Assembly (NCBI RefSeq): GCF_000512585.2
Contig: NC_089243.1
Span: forward strand, 1 to 64,000
Length of the DNA: 64,000 nucleotides
From: Kwoniella bestiolae CBS 10118
Lineage: Eukaryota > Basidiomycota > Tremellomycetes > Tremellales > Cryptococcaceae
Direction: 5' to 3'
Both the position numbers and the translations under genes were made by a program. Shown here piece by piece: positions 29,212-39,249 of the stretch. The notes beneath the pieces were generated by a model, which was not told the origin of the DNA, did no database searches, and saw only the letters and a list, made by a program, of their open reading frames with translations. Position 1 is the first letter of the stretch; every line of letters starts with the position of its first letter.

Positions 29212-30366
29212 CTATTCCCTCAACGCCCTAGCCCTCTTCGCTGGTCGTTCCCCATCCACCTCCTCACCATTCGTCACCGCTCCGTTTGCCCTCTCTTTCA
29301 AGGCCTTCTTCACCCCTGGGATGATGTATCTACCGTAATCCAATGCGTCGTGATAATTGTCATACCCTCTGATAGAAATCAATTCACATCCCAAATCCAC
29401 ATAATCCAATATCGAATCGATGAGGATTTGAGGGGATCCAACCAGAGCAGTGGAAGCACCCCTCGCTCCCGTAGCGGTTACAGTAGGGTACCACAGCGCT
29501 CTATCTTGCACTTCACCTTTCTTAGCGATTTCGAGCAGTCTCTGAGAACCGACGTTCTGAGGACCTTTGTCGTTGTTGGGGTAGATTGGTGCGCCGCCTC
29601 GGTTCGATTTGAGTAGGTCCAAGATTCGGTGAGCCTTCGCCCAAGCCAATTCCTCCGTTTCAGCTACGATTGGTCTGAAGGTCACCCAGATTTTTGGTCT
29701 GTCGCTGGGCGCTCTACCCGCCGCATCTGCCGCAGCGTATATCCTATCAATCTGCTCCTTCGTCTCCTTCAATGGCTCACCCCATAACCCAAAGATATCT
29801 GCTAAAGCTCCACCGATCCTATAAGCTTCGGGGGAAGATCCACCGACGGACACTGGGATAGTACCGTTGACAGGTTTGACGTTGTTTCGGAAATCTTTGA
29901 ATGTGTAGTACTTCCCTTCCCAGTTTATAGGTTCGGATGACGTCCAAGCCTTTCTGAGAATCTTGATATACTCTTCTTGTCGAGCGTATCTCTCGTCCTT
30001 ACTTAAGAAGTCCCCTTCCCTTGCCTGTTCTACATCGTCTCCACCAGCGATAAAGTGTACCACCACTCTACCACCTGACAGTTGATCCAGCGTAGCGAGC
30101 TGCTTAGCAGCGACAGTAGGGTACATTGTGTTAGGTCGCAGGGCGATGATGATCTTCAGCTTCTTGGTGACGGCTGCGACGGTAGCTCCGAGAGTGAAGG
30201 GGTCGAAGCTGGATGAGCCGTAGGGTATGAGGGTATAGTTGAAGTCATTGTCATCAAGAGCTCGAGCGTATTTCACGAGGAAGTCCGGGTCGACAGGTGC
30301 GCCGGGGATAGGAGCGAGCTCGGTGGAAGCGTTGGGGAAGGTGACACTGATGAATTCGGTGGGCAT
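29212..30366 (-). CDS. Luciferase-like FMN-dependent monooxygenase, alkanesulfonate monooxygenase (SsuD) type, intronless
   Basis: A 384-residue single frame. Family members use reduced FMN and O2 to cleave alkanesulfonates into aldehyde and sulfite. The sequence follows bacterial SsuD: IIALRPN(T)MYPTVAAKQLATLDQLSGGRVVVHFIAGGD, DERYARQEEYIKILRKAW, the VSVGGSSPEA block and SILDYVDLGCELISIRGYDN near the end. A basic tail (RPAKRARALRE) is extra. No flavin reductase gene lies next to it, so reduced FMN must come from elsewhere. Intronless structure in an intron-rich region suggests bacterial ancestry (inference). A role in sulfur scavenging is inferred from the family. It could also act on another substrate of the family such as a nitrilotriacetate-like compound. 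Confidence 0.88.
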   Translation of the reverse strand: MPTEFISVTFPNASTELAPIPGAPVDPDFLVKYARALDDNDFNYTLIPYGSSSFDPFTLGATVAAVTKKLKIIIALRPNTMYPTVAAKQLATLDQLSGGRVVVHFIAGGDDVEQAREGDFLSKDERYARQEEYIKILRKAWTSSEPINWEGKYYTFKDFRNNVKPVNGTIPVSVGGSSPEAYRIGGALADIFGLWGEPLKETKEQIDRIYAAADAAGRAPSDRPKIWVTFRPIVAETEELAWAKAHRILDLLKSNRGGAPIYPNNDKGPQNVGSQRLLEIAKKGEVQDRALWYPTVTATGARGASTALVGSPQILIDSILDYVDLGCELISIRGYDNYHDALDYGRYIIPGVKKALKERANGAVTNGEEVDGERPAKRARALRE

Positions 30367-31166
30367 TGTGAGGGAGGTGTTTTGGGGTTGTGGTTTGGTA
30401 GGTTTTGGTCGGATAGTGTGGACATCGTGGGCATCAGTGGACTATTTTGCCATATATATGTATGCAAACCTATCCGGCTTATTGATATATTGTACTAGCC
30501 AGATCACGCAATATGTCCAGAGTCAAGTCGGTCGATTAGCTTGGTAATCAGTCGGTAAAACCCGATCCACTGGAGATGTCGCCATCGTTCTCACATTCTT
30601 TGCTCTGTCGTGCTTGCTTCATTCGGGGATTCTAGGATGAGGCTTACAGGACCTTGCAGTTCCTCATGTGCCTGACCTGTGTTGCAGGTGGTCCAGCTTA
30701 TCGTGTATGTGCAAGATATCAAAAGTACGAGTTGCGGACAACCGAGACTGGTTGAATTGTCAATCTCATCTTATCGCGTCATATCTTCCGGATATGTTGT
30801 GATCGCGCATTTTTCAAAAATCAGCCTCGTATGAACGGAGTGATCCGCCACTGTGATAGACATGGACGATAGTGGACCAGGAAGTGATAGTGCAGACGAT
30901 GTAGATGGACGAGTAAAGGAAGTCGAGGCCAGTCACTGGCAGTGGTAGTACAGAATACATAGCAGAACAGGTAGGTACATAAGACGAAATAGTCGTGCCC
31001 AACATGTACGTGCTTATATGTGTGTTATGTGGGAACATATGGACGGGGGCACTGGGTGGATGAATGCGGGTGTCTGCAGTATTAATCCTGCTACTAGTAG
31101 CAGATCGTGAAGATCAGCATGGTCAGACGATTGGTTGTGATTAACCGCGGACCCACCTCCATCACC
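30367..31166. other. Intergenic region, nothing recognised
   Basis: This 800-bp stretch includes a TATATATGTATGC tract (about 30452-30464) upstream of the monooxygenase. I find no gene. Confidence 0.5.
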
Positions 31167-32347
31167 CTAAAACTGCTCATTCTCCGCCCAGTCCTTAATA
31201 TCAAACCCATCTTCCTCTCCTACACCAGCACCTGCACCCTCATCACCACCCGAGGCCATATCCACATCCATCCCCCAGCCACCCAAACTTCCAACCGGAG
31301 CAGACATGGTTTTTCCAAAACCCAACTTCCTAGCGCCTGGCAGACCTCTAAGCTCCCTGGCGTTGACTCCCTTGAAGGCACTTGGGAAAGCTTTTGATGT
31401 AGACCCCGTCGGACCGAACAGTTCGGGATGAGTCATAGCTGGTGATTTGAATACTGATGGGAAGTCTGAAGCGTTGCTTGTGAATGTTGCTGTAGGTGCC
31501 GCCGCAGGGGTATCGTCTTCATCTTCATCTCCAATTTCAGTCTCAGTGTCACTCGTAGGTTCGGCTGGTGATGACCTCCTCTTTCTAGCTGCTGTCAAGT
31601 GAGTCGGTTCTCGTGTCTGTCCACTGTTTGACGAAGAAGGGAAGAGCGGTTCATCATTCTCCTCTTCAACTTCGCCATTCTCGTTAAACTTCAATCTCCT
31701 ATTTCTACCTCTTGGAGACAACGACAGTCCATCCACATTCTTGTTCTCGTCTGATCCACCCGAATAGAAGGGTTGAAGTTCCCTTGAGCGTAGGGCTTCT
31801 TTACTGAATATGCCGTGAGCGTGCGACATCGCGTCTAGGGCTGTTGTGAAGCCTGCATTGGGGAGTGCTGAGGATGTGAGGACGTGTGATGGGACGGATT
31901 GGGTTCGTTCGAATGCTCGGTGGGTTGCATGGCCCATTGCGACGTCTGCGGTGAAGTCAAGAACACACAGTTAGCAATCAGCGTATCACAACGTTTGATT
32001 GCACTTGGTGTGAAAGGCTGTTTTGGTACTATTTGTCCGTCGTTCCGTACGGTCGTATTGCATGCCACTGCGATTATATGAGGCCCGGATCTGACGTTCC
32101 TTGCCAGACCCTCTCACTCAAGTTGCGACTAAGAACATCTGAAGGGGAAGATAGGTTACCACTCACTCTGCCTACCCCTTCTTCCTACATTCTGTAGCGC
32201 TGCCTGTAGATCAGGTGATATACCATGTTTCTCCCCATAAAACTCTGTGGTAGACGGTACTGAGCTGGTGGGTCTCAGTTGTCTCTTCGCTGGTGGTGGG
32301 GGCACGACGAATCCATCGTTATCAGTCGAAGCGGAGGGAGCGGACAT
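31167..32347 (-). CDS. Hypothetical protein, 319 residues, low complexity
   Basis: Exons 32347-32167 and 31945-31167, joined by a 221-nt intron with GTGAGT donor and CAG acceptor, give 320 codons in frame. The protein is polar and probably disordered. It has a Pro-rich N-terminus (VVPPPPAKRQLRP), a basic patch (SPRGRNRRLKF), an acidic run (DTETEIGDEDEDDT) and a Phe/Lys-rich motif region (FPSVFKSPAMTHPELFG, KAFPSAFKGVNARELRGL). The C-terminus DIKDWAENEQF is acidic. I do not recognise a family. It is divergent from the AMMECR1 gene across 441 bp. Confidence 0.7.
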
Positions 32348-32788
32348 GGTGGAGAGGGGGCTACGGTCTGTCTACAATGAAAGTAGTTGTGGTATTTCCG
32401 GAAGGCGAGGTGGTTATTATAGTGGTGAGATGTATTTCCTTGACTGGCTGTATCGTGAGCTCTCTCAATGTTGTTGTCCATCTCCCTCCTTGTTTTTTCC
32501 CATCTCCCTCATCCTCCTCTCTCTTCACGCGACGCGTTCTTGGCTGAATGAAAATCACATGGCGACCACATGGTTCTGGGTGGCGACGAATGACCAACAT
32601 GCGTCATCAACGGGTGGATGGATGATGAACGACGATTGATGGGAATGATTAACGTACTGTATATACAACTACTTCATCTCCTATCTCACCTTGACTGTCA
32701 TCCAAGAGACACATCACTGTATCTCGCATAGACTGATAGATCATAGATACATAGACACTCGCACATTCCCCTCCTGGCCATCCTCCTC
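32348..32788. promoter_or_regulatory. Divergent promoter region
   Basis: Shared 5' region of the 319-residue hypothetical gene and the AMMECR1 gene. A GTATATACA element is at about 32658-32666. No other motif is assigned. Confidence 0.4.
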
Positions 32789-33783
32789 ATGTCACACTCC
32801 ACCACTCCATCTCTAGCATCGGGTTCCTCAGGTCCCTCCACCCACATCGCTACTCCCGTACCCACCGAGAGGATATGTACCGATCAGCATGCGTTGTATT
32901 GCTTCGACGTGCTTGTAGCTCATTTCGAGGGTAGGGAACCTATGGATCCGCCATTCCAGAATAAAGATGAGAAGTAGTGAGTACATGGTTGATCATATAA
33001 TATTGATCTTGCCGATGGCAGCTCTTAGTGCAATTTATCCTTCCGATCTAGTAATCCACAGAGGACGAGACTGATGCTGGCTACCCTAGCGCTCTTTTCG
33101 TGACATGGAATACCACTGCCCATCTACGATCGAATAAGAAACCTGCTCTGAGAGGTTGTATAGGCAACTTTACACCGATGAAGCTGGCCGATGGGTTGAG
33201 GGAGTATGCGTTGGTGAGGTGTGTATAATCTTCTATCCTTACTTGGTTTGACGATGTATTGGAAACTAAGAAGCTGATCGAGTCATATTCCTTGGCTGAA
33301 GCGCCCTTGAAGACCATCGGTTCTCACCTATCAAAGCCAGCGAAATACCTCATCTGTCATGCAAGTGAGTGTGACCAACTCTTCTCTCTCTTCATCAGCG
33401 TTCGTGCCATTACTCAGCCTGACCGCTCTCCCACCCCTCTCAGCGTATCCCTTCTCACACCCATGACACCCATATCCTCCCCCCTAGACTGGACACCAGG
33501 TCGACACGGCATTCACATCTCTTTCACTCATCCCTCCACGCTCCGTCCCCTCTCTGCGACTTACCTACCAGAGATCTGCACAGACCAAGGCTGGACGCGA
33601 GAAGAGACAGTGCTATCAGCGATTCAGAAAGCAGGGTACAGGCAGAAGATCGTAGTTGGCGATGTGGTCTGGCAGAGCCTTAAAGTCAAGATATACGGGA
33701 GTGAGAAGGCTACGACGACTTGGGAGAGCTATACCAAGTGGCCGAAAGGGACTGGCGGGAAGTTGAAGAAGGGGAAGAAGTAG
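32789..33783 (+). CDS. AMMECR1 domain protein
   Basis: Four exons. Exon 1 ends KDEK-Y, and exon 2 continues ALFVTWNTTAHLRSNKKPALRGCIGNF, the family's signature LRGCIGxF, with LREYALV. Exon 3 gives SALEDHRFSPIKASEIPHLSC. Exon 4 gives VSLLTPM, DWTPGRHGIHISF, ATYLPEICTDQGWTREETV and a basic C-terminus KWPKGTGGKLKKGKK. All junctions have GT/AG borders and keep frame. AMMECR1 proteins are conserved from archaea to humans; the biochemical activity is not settled. About 230 residues, shorter at the N-terminus than the human protein. The extra lysine-rich tail may be nuclear or nucleolar targeting (inference). Confidence 0.92.
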
Positions 33784-34082
33784 GGATGATTGGCCCTGAA
33801 GATAATCGTTAAGGATGGTCAGCTATTGTCCTGGTTGAGTTATACGAGGGAACGGACGTTCTGGACTTTTACTGTTTTTCTGTAGTATACCTGTAGCTAT
33901 ATCATCGATATATTGTATTTATGCGGATACCCTATGTCACTGCAGTCCCCACGAAAACGCATCAGCTATACCAGAGTGTCTTCAAGGACATCTCACCGTC
34001 AAGTGCATGCCAATTCGTTCATGTATGCATTCAAGTGTCATTACGTTTTCATGTGTAGGTACAACTTTCTTTCGATAAATCA

Positions 34083-36711
34083 TCATTCCATCTCTTGCTT
34101 CACCAACCTCGCTCGTTTGTTTGGCGGTTCATCCTCGTTCTCGCCAAGATCATTCCCATCGAGAGATTCAAGTTCGTCGTCGATCTCTACCTTGCAGTGT
34201 GCGTCTGTCACCTCTACCTCTTGGTCTTCCTTGGGAATTGGCGGTTTGACATATGGGTATTCCTTTTTCACTCTGTCGATACAGTCCCACACTGTTCTCT
34301 CCCAGTCTTTCCACTCCTGGAGGGACTACAAAGTCAAGGTAGTCCATGTCAGCTTATGATCTCGACTGAGCTGCGATGGCAAATGGGAGCGACAAGGCAA
34401 CGGCATTCATGAAATTTCACGGCTGCAACCATAAGCCCACCACTCACCTCTTCCGCACCCTCCCTGATCGAGCTCTCCCTCTCCCACGTGTCTTCCGCTG
34501 GGGTATACCCTTTCCACCTAACCCTATACCAACCATCTTTCAACTTTGCCCCTTGTCTCCTAGTAACGATCTTCTCCACCTCATATACATCTTCTTCTCT
34601 ATCCTCCACATGTCCCAGCTTCCTAGATATCTCATCGAGATCGTCTTTGTATATAACCTTGCTTGTCGATTTCATCCATCTCTCCTCTACGCACCAATGC
34701 GGTTCGTGCGTATCATCCGTCATCTCTCTATCGTACTGCGGATCAGGCAACTGCGAGAGATTCCCATACCCCTTCCTCTCGTACGCGTCCACATAACGAT
34801 GACACCAGCACAGCGCATTTTCAATGTCCAATACCCTCATTCCAGGTCTCAGTCCCAGCTCATCGGCTTGAGGTGGATCCTCACCGATCCTAGCCCAGTA
34901 TTTCCACTGATTCTCATATAACCATATTAACCCTGCCTCCTCCATCGCTATATTGTTGATCACGCTTTTCCCACCGAACATCCTCCTAAGGAAGGATCGC
35001 GGTCCAGGTCCACATGTCGCAAAGTTCCGGTAATACCATGTGAAGTTTGACGTATCATTCAGGAAACAGATCACGTTCAATGATAAGAACCCGCCGAAAG
35101 TAGGAATCGTCTGAAGTAGGTAGCTTGCGTCGACGGCGTAGGAACATTCCGTCAATTTGGAAGGTAAAGAAGTCGACATCATCGCTAGGACTAGTCTCAG
35201 ACTGGCCGCGAAATGGGCCATGTCCTTATTACGATTCCTGTTGTCTGTGAAGTATATTGTGGGCGGTACGATCTGAAATCCACCGTAGTAGATCCTCTTC
35301 TTCTCCACCATCGACATACGATACAATACCGCTTCGTACGCTGGCATATCCGTAAGATAGTGTTTCCATGTTGGTAGACCACCAGTCGCGACTTTGCAGA
35401 GCTCGGACCAGGTGGATTCGCTGTAGAACATGCAGTAGAGGAAGAGGCGGACTGTGTGGGCGAGCGAGACGATAATTAGAATGAATCCCGAGAGACATTT
35501 CGTAGAGAGGACTATTGTGTACAACAGAACAGACAGGATGAGAAACCAATTCGCACTCACAGCAAACCTCCTCAGGAGACTGATCCCCTCTCCCAATGAT
35601 ATTCTCCTTGATATTCTTCGAACTAGGATCCAACTGCCTAAACACATTCCCAATATGCCTCCTCGACATGGTATCGTCCTCCGTCAACTGATCTCGCGTT
35701 ACACCCTCCCTACGTCGATTATACATCTTATGTCTCTCTGCGCAGAACCTGAAGAACAGGTAGACCCAGTGATTGTCCACTGTCGTTTGGACGGGTTGAT
35801 ACCCCTGAGGAAGGAGGGTGGCGGGTTCTTTCATTGGGTTGATACGAGGGGTGGACTTGCTTTTGATTTGGTGGTTGGGATCCCTTGTAGTCTGAGTTTG
35901 ATCGGTTGAGTCGGGCGAGTTTTGCAGTGTCGGTTGATTGACCTCCTCTGGAAGGGCAGTATCACTCTGTGGTATGCCTTCACCTTCGTGTGCCCGGTCA
36001 TTTTGGTCTAAAAGAACAGTTTCAGCCTGTATTTGCGTCTCTTGGGCTTCCTTCTCCTGCTCCTTCGTCTTCCTTGGTCTTCCCCTGGGCCGTTTGATTG
36101 ATTTTGGAGTCGAGTTCGGTACGCTAGGTTGCTTCAGCGTCTCTGTGTTCTTGGCAGTCTGACTCGATGATGATGATTTGGATGTAGTCGTTGGGATGAT
36201 GATCGAGACAAAACTTGTATCGTCCGTTTGTGTCCCCTGAGATACCATCTTGCTTCGTCTGTTCCTCCCTCTCTTCACTACTCCCGCTCTTACTTCTCTA
36301 CCCGACGCTGAGGCTATCGACGAAGGCGGTACCGCTGCTGTTGATGCCGGCACCGATGTCATTCTTTCGGTCCTGCTTGGAAAGGTGATTGATCCTCCCT
36401 CTCCCAGATTCCCTTCTACACCTTCATCCGCGGATATCAACTCATCTTCTTCCTCTGATTCCAGCTTGTCCTTATCCGTCTCCTTTAATAGCGGGGTGTC
36501 ATGGTCGTAAGAGTTCAAGGAGCAGAGATCGTCATTCTCGTGAGCCGATGGGGTGGGATACGGGACTCTTGAGGATCCGAGATCTAGGTCATCATGAGCT
36601 CGTTTACCTGAATCACACCCACCGCAGATTAGTGAGCAGTAAAGGGCATAGAGCATGCAACGTACCAGTCGAGGATATCGCTGCTGCTCTCTTTTGGGTG
36701 GTTCGAGCCAT
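34083..36711 (-). CDS. AT-hook / 5-hmdU DNA kinase-clade helical domain / chromodomain fusion protein
   Basis: Four exons (36711-36666, 36607-35561, 35451-34448, 34325-34083) give 780 codons exactly in frame. Residues 1-290 are disordered, with an acidic run and a perfect AT-hook KRPRGRPRK near 187-195. Residues about 305-610 resemble the helical domain of alpha-glutamyl/putrescinyl-thymine pyrophosphorylases, now also called 5-hmdU DNA kinase clade. Matching blocks are WVYLFFRFCAERHKMYNRR, IGNVFRQLD, EEVCFRLFLYCMF, RIYYGGFQIVPP, TIPTFGGFLSLNVICFLND, GPGPRSFLRRMFGG and LDIENALCWCHRYVDAY. Residues about 645-690 are a chromodomain (VYEVEKIV, WYRVRWKGY, DTWE) with all three aromatic cage positions, as in HP1. 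The C-terminal tail is acidic and then basic (NKRARLVKQE). It is likely a nuclear reader of H3K9-methylated chromatin that acts on, or binds, DNA bases; the catalytic role is inferred. Confidence 0.78.
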
Positions 36712-37101
36712 CCCGTTACGTTCTCATTGCAAGATCCAGCATCGAGTCGGTGTAGTGTGAAGAGTGTAGTGAAGACATGTCAGAATTGAGAGATGAGAGT
36801 GTGTCGTATTGATTTCTCGAGTTTAGACTCCGTACTCATTCCCATACCTATTCGTCAGTCATCATGGGCATCATGAAAAGATCTATCAAGAAGACGAAAG
36901 AGGCTGAGGACCTCTTGGAGACTTGAGCATGGACGACGTGCTATGAGACAAATATACATGTACATTGGGTTCATAGGTCATTCCTGTCGAATACATTATA
37001 CAAAGTCATTCCGAAGATAGCTAGGTTACATTATCGTTTCCTTCATATACCACTTTGGATCCACATCCCACAGTCTCATATCCAGCTCCGTGACAATCTC
37101 A
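36712..37101. other. Intergenic region, nothing recognised
   Basis: This is the 5' flank of the chromodomain gene and the 3' flank of the CWC21 gene; an ATATACATGTACA palindromic tract is near 36952-36964. Confidence 0.5.
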
Positions 37102-38849
37102 TTACGGACTATACTCCTCGACTCTCTTCTTGCTAGGCTCCGGTGTCAAACTCCTCACACTTCGGGGCGTGTCACTCCTACTCCTACTATCCACCGAATC
37201 TGCTCTGGGACTCTTAGGCGGTGGTGATCTAGAATCAGACGAGTACCTTCTCCTTCTCGAAGGCGGCGAGATAGACCTCGAGTCAGGTGATCTGGCTCTT
37301 CTGGGTGGTGGTGAGCGGGACAGTGACTCCGAAAGTCTACCGCGAGGAGGGGAAGAGCTATACCTTCGAGCTGCCCGAGGCGGTGGGGATGGCGAGGCTC
37401 TGCGACGAGGTGGTGGGGATCGTGAGTCGGAAGGTGATCGTGGTCGTCTTGAAGGGGGTGATCGGGAGTCGGAGGGTGATCGTCTCCTTCTAGCAGGTGG
37501 GGGTGAACGTGAGTCCGATGGAGATCGATTGCGTCGTCGAGGTGGAGAGTCGTCCCGTGCTCGACGTGGTGGCGAATCATCTCTCCTCCTTCTAGGAGGT
37601 GACTCATCCCTCGGTTTAGGCCTCGAAGCTTCTTGTTGTCTACCTCAACCCATCATAAGCATTTTCACTTACAGTCCTCAAAAGCACAACTGTCAGACTC
37701 ACCTCTTATACTCCTCTCTCCTCCTCAACCTCTCCTTCTCCTCCCACTCCTTCTTCCTCTTCTCAGCGTCCCTCTCCCTCTGCAAAGCAGCCTCGACCCT
37801 CGCCCTATCCCTCTCCTCCCTCTCTGCCAACCTCGCTGCGCGCTCTTCCTCCGTCTCACGCTGGAAAGCTTTCCCCTCTACGTGATTTATCGATACCCCC
37901 AAAGCACGCTGCATACGCGACATCTCGGCTTCTTTCGCTGCTGCGATGGAGTGCGAGTCGGTGGGTCGACTACGGGGACCTGGTAAGTTCGCAGAAGAGA
38001 GTTTGGAACGGAGTGCTTCGCAGGCTTCGTCGATTGCGTCTTCGTCGAGGCTGTAGCGTATCAGAGCGGGTCAGCTGAAGTCTGCATAGGCGATTCCCAA
38101 ATATCAAAACACAGAAAAATCAATGATGACGCAAGAACAGTCGAAGAAAGAATGATCTTCTCATTGAAAGAATGTATGATAGCCACGGGCCGCAAGTCTC
38201 ATTTTAATTATTCAAACGAGAGAAATGCGGACTTAAAGACTACCTCCCTATATGATTTTGTTATTCGCAACGTTGATAATATCATCCGGTGTCCTGTGAA
38301 GGTTTGGAGAGGTACCGAATGCTTCATAATTGCGGTGGGTGGGTGACGGATGGGGAACAGATAATGATGGATGGAGACGATAGGTCCACAAGCTGGAAAA
38401 GAGCAGATCACTAGGAAGGGAAGGATTCATCCATGGTCGATGATCAAAGTCACAGGCTTCTGCACTTGTGATCGATTCTGACGTTCAAAGAGAGACCCCA
38501 CACTCACCCTTTCTCCTCCAATTCATCCCTCAACTCCATAACCTTGACCTCTACCCTCCTCTTCCTCTCGTGCTCCAATATGCCCTGATCCGGCGCTCTA
38601 TGCACGGGTGGACCCTTGGCATCATCGTAATCCCCATATCTGCTTCCCCCGTATGGTCCTGAGGGTGGTCCATCTCGTATTTTCAGATGAGCTGTGTTCC
38701 TCGAGACATAGCCGTTGGTTCCACTACGATTACAGTGGTCAGCGGATGTTGAGTGCAATACGGTCCTTGATTTCGAATTTTTCTTGAGTTGTAAATGGTT
38801 GCTCAGCTCACCTTCCTCTGGCGGATGGGATACCTACACCTCCGTTCAT
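37102..38849 (-). CDS. CWC21: Pre-mRNA-splicing factor CWC21 / SRRM2-type protein
   Basis: The first exon starts MNGGVGIPSARG and the second GSNGYVSRNTAHLK, the invariant Cwf21/SRRM2 N-terminus that binds Prp8 and Snu114 in the activated spliceosome. The cwf21 domain follows: DQGILEHERKRRVEVKVMEL, DELEEKG and LDEDAIDEACEALRSKL. A long charged coiled segment (RETEEERAARLAEREERDR) comes next, then an Arg/Ser/Pro-rich tail with repeated SPSDSRSPPPRRR-like units, ending KKRVEEYSP. The RS tail makes the protein longer than S. cerevisiae Cwc21 and closer to the animal SRm300 layout. Three or more introns separate the parts; the one near 38110-38500 is about 440 nt, unusually long for the window. 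Confidence 0.93.
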
Positions 38850-39249
38850 TGTGTGGATGTTGTTTTAGGGATGATGGTTGATAGAAGGATGAAGGATGAA
38901 AGCAGAAAGAAGAAGGTGAGATGCAGAGAATTGTGATTATATGGTGAGAGTGATTTATATATGTATGGGCGGGAATATCCAGTGTGCAGTGAATGTGGCA
39001 CTTTTCATTCTGTATACGATTAAATCATCATAGTATCATCCATCTCCCCATGAGTCTGTGCAACTCTGCTGAATGCAAAACAAAAGACCACTCAGCCTCA
39101 GCGGGATGCAGCAAGACGATGTCAGGAGCAGGAGCAATACATGAAGCAAATATACAACCATGATAAGATAATACAACTACATTACGACATATACACTTGC
39201 ACTTACAATAGTTCAGATCGAGTTCCATTCATCACTGGTCGCAGCCACA
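38850..39249. other. Intergenic region, nothing recognised
   Basis: This is the CWC21 5' flank, with an ATATATGTATG tract near 38956-38966, and the 3' flank of the next gene. No additional gene is seen. Confidence 0.5.

Noticed and set aside
37130..37885. Long plus-strand open frame rich in Gly/Leu/Arg
   Set aside because: It is antisense to the Arg/Ser/Pro repeat tail and helical region of CWC21; repetitive codons keep the opposite strand open.
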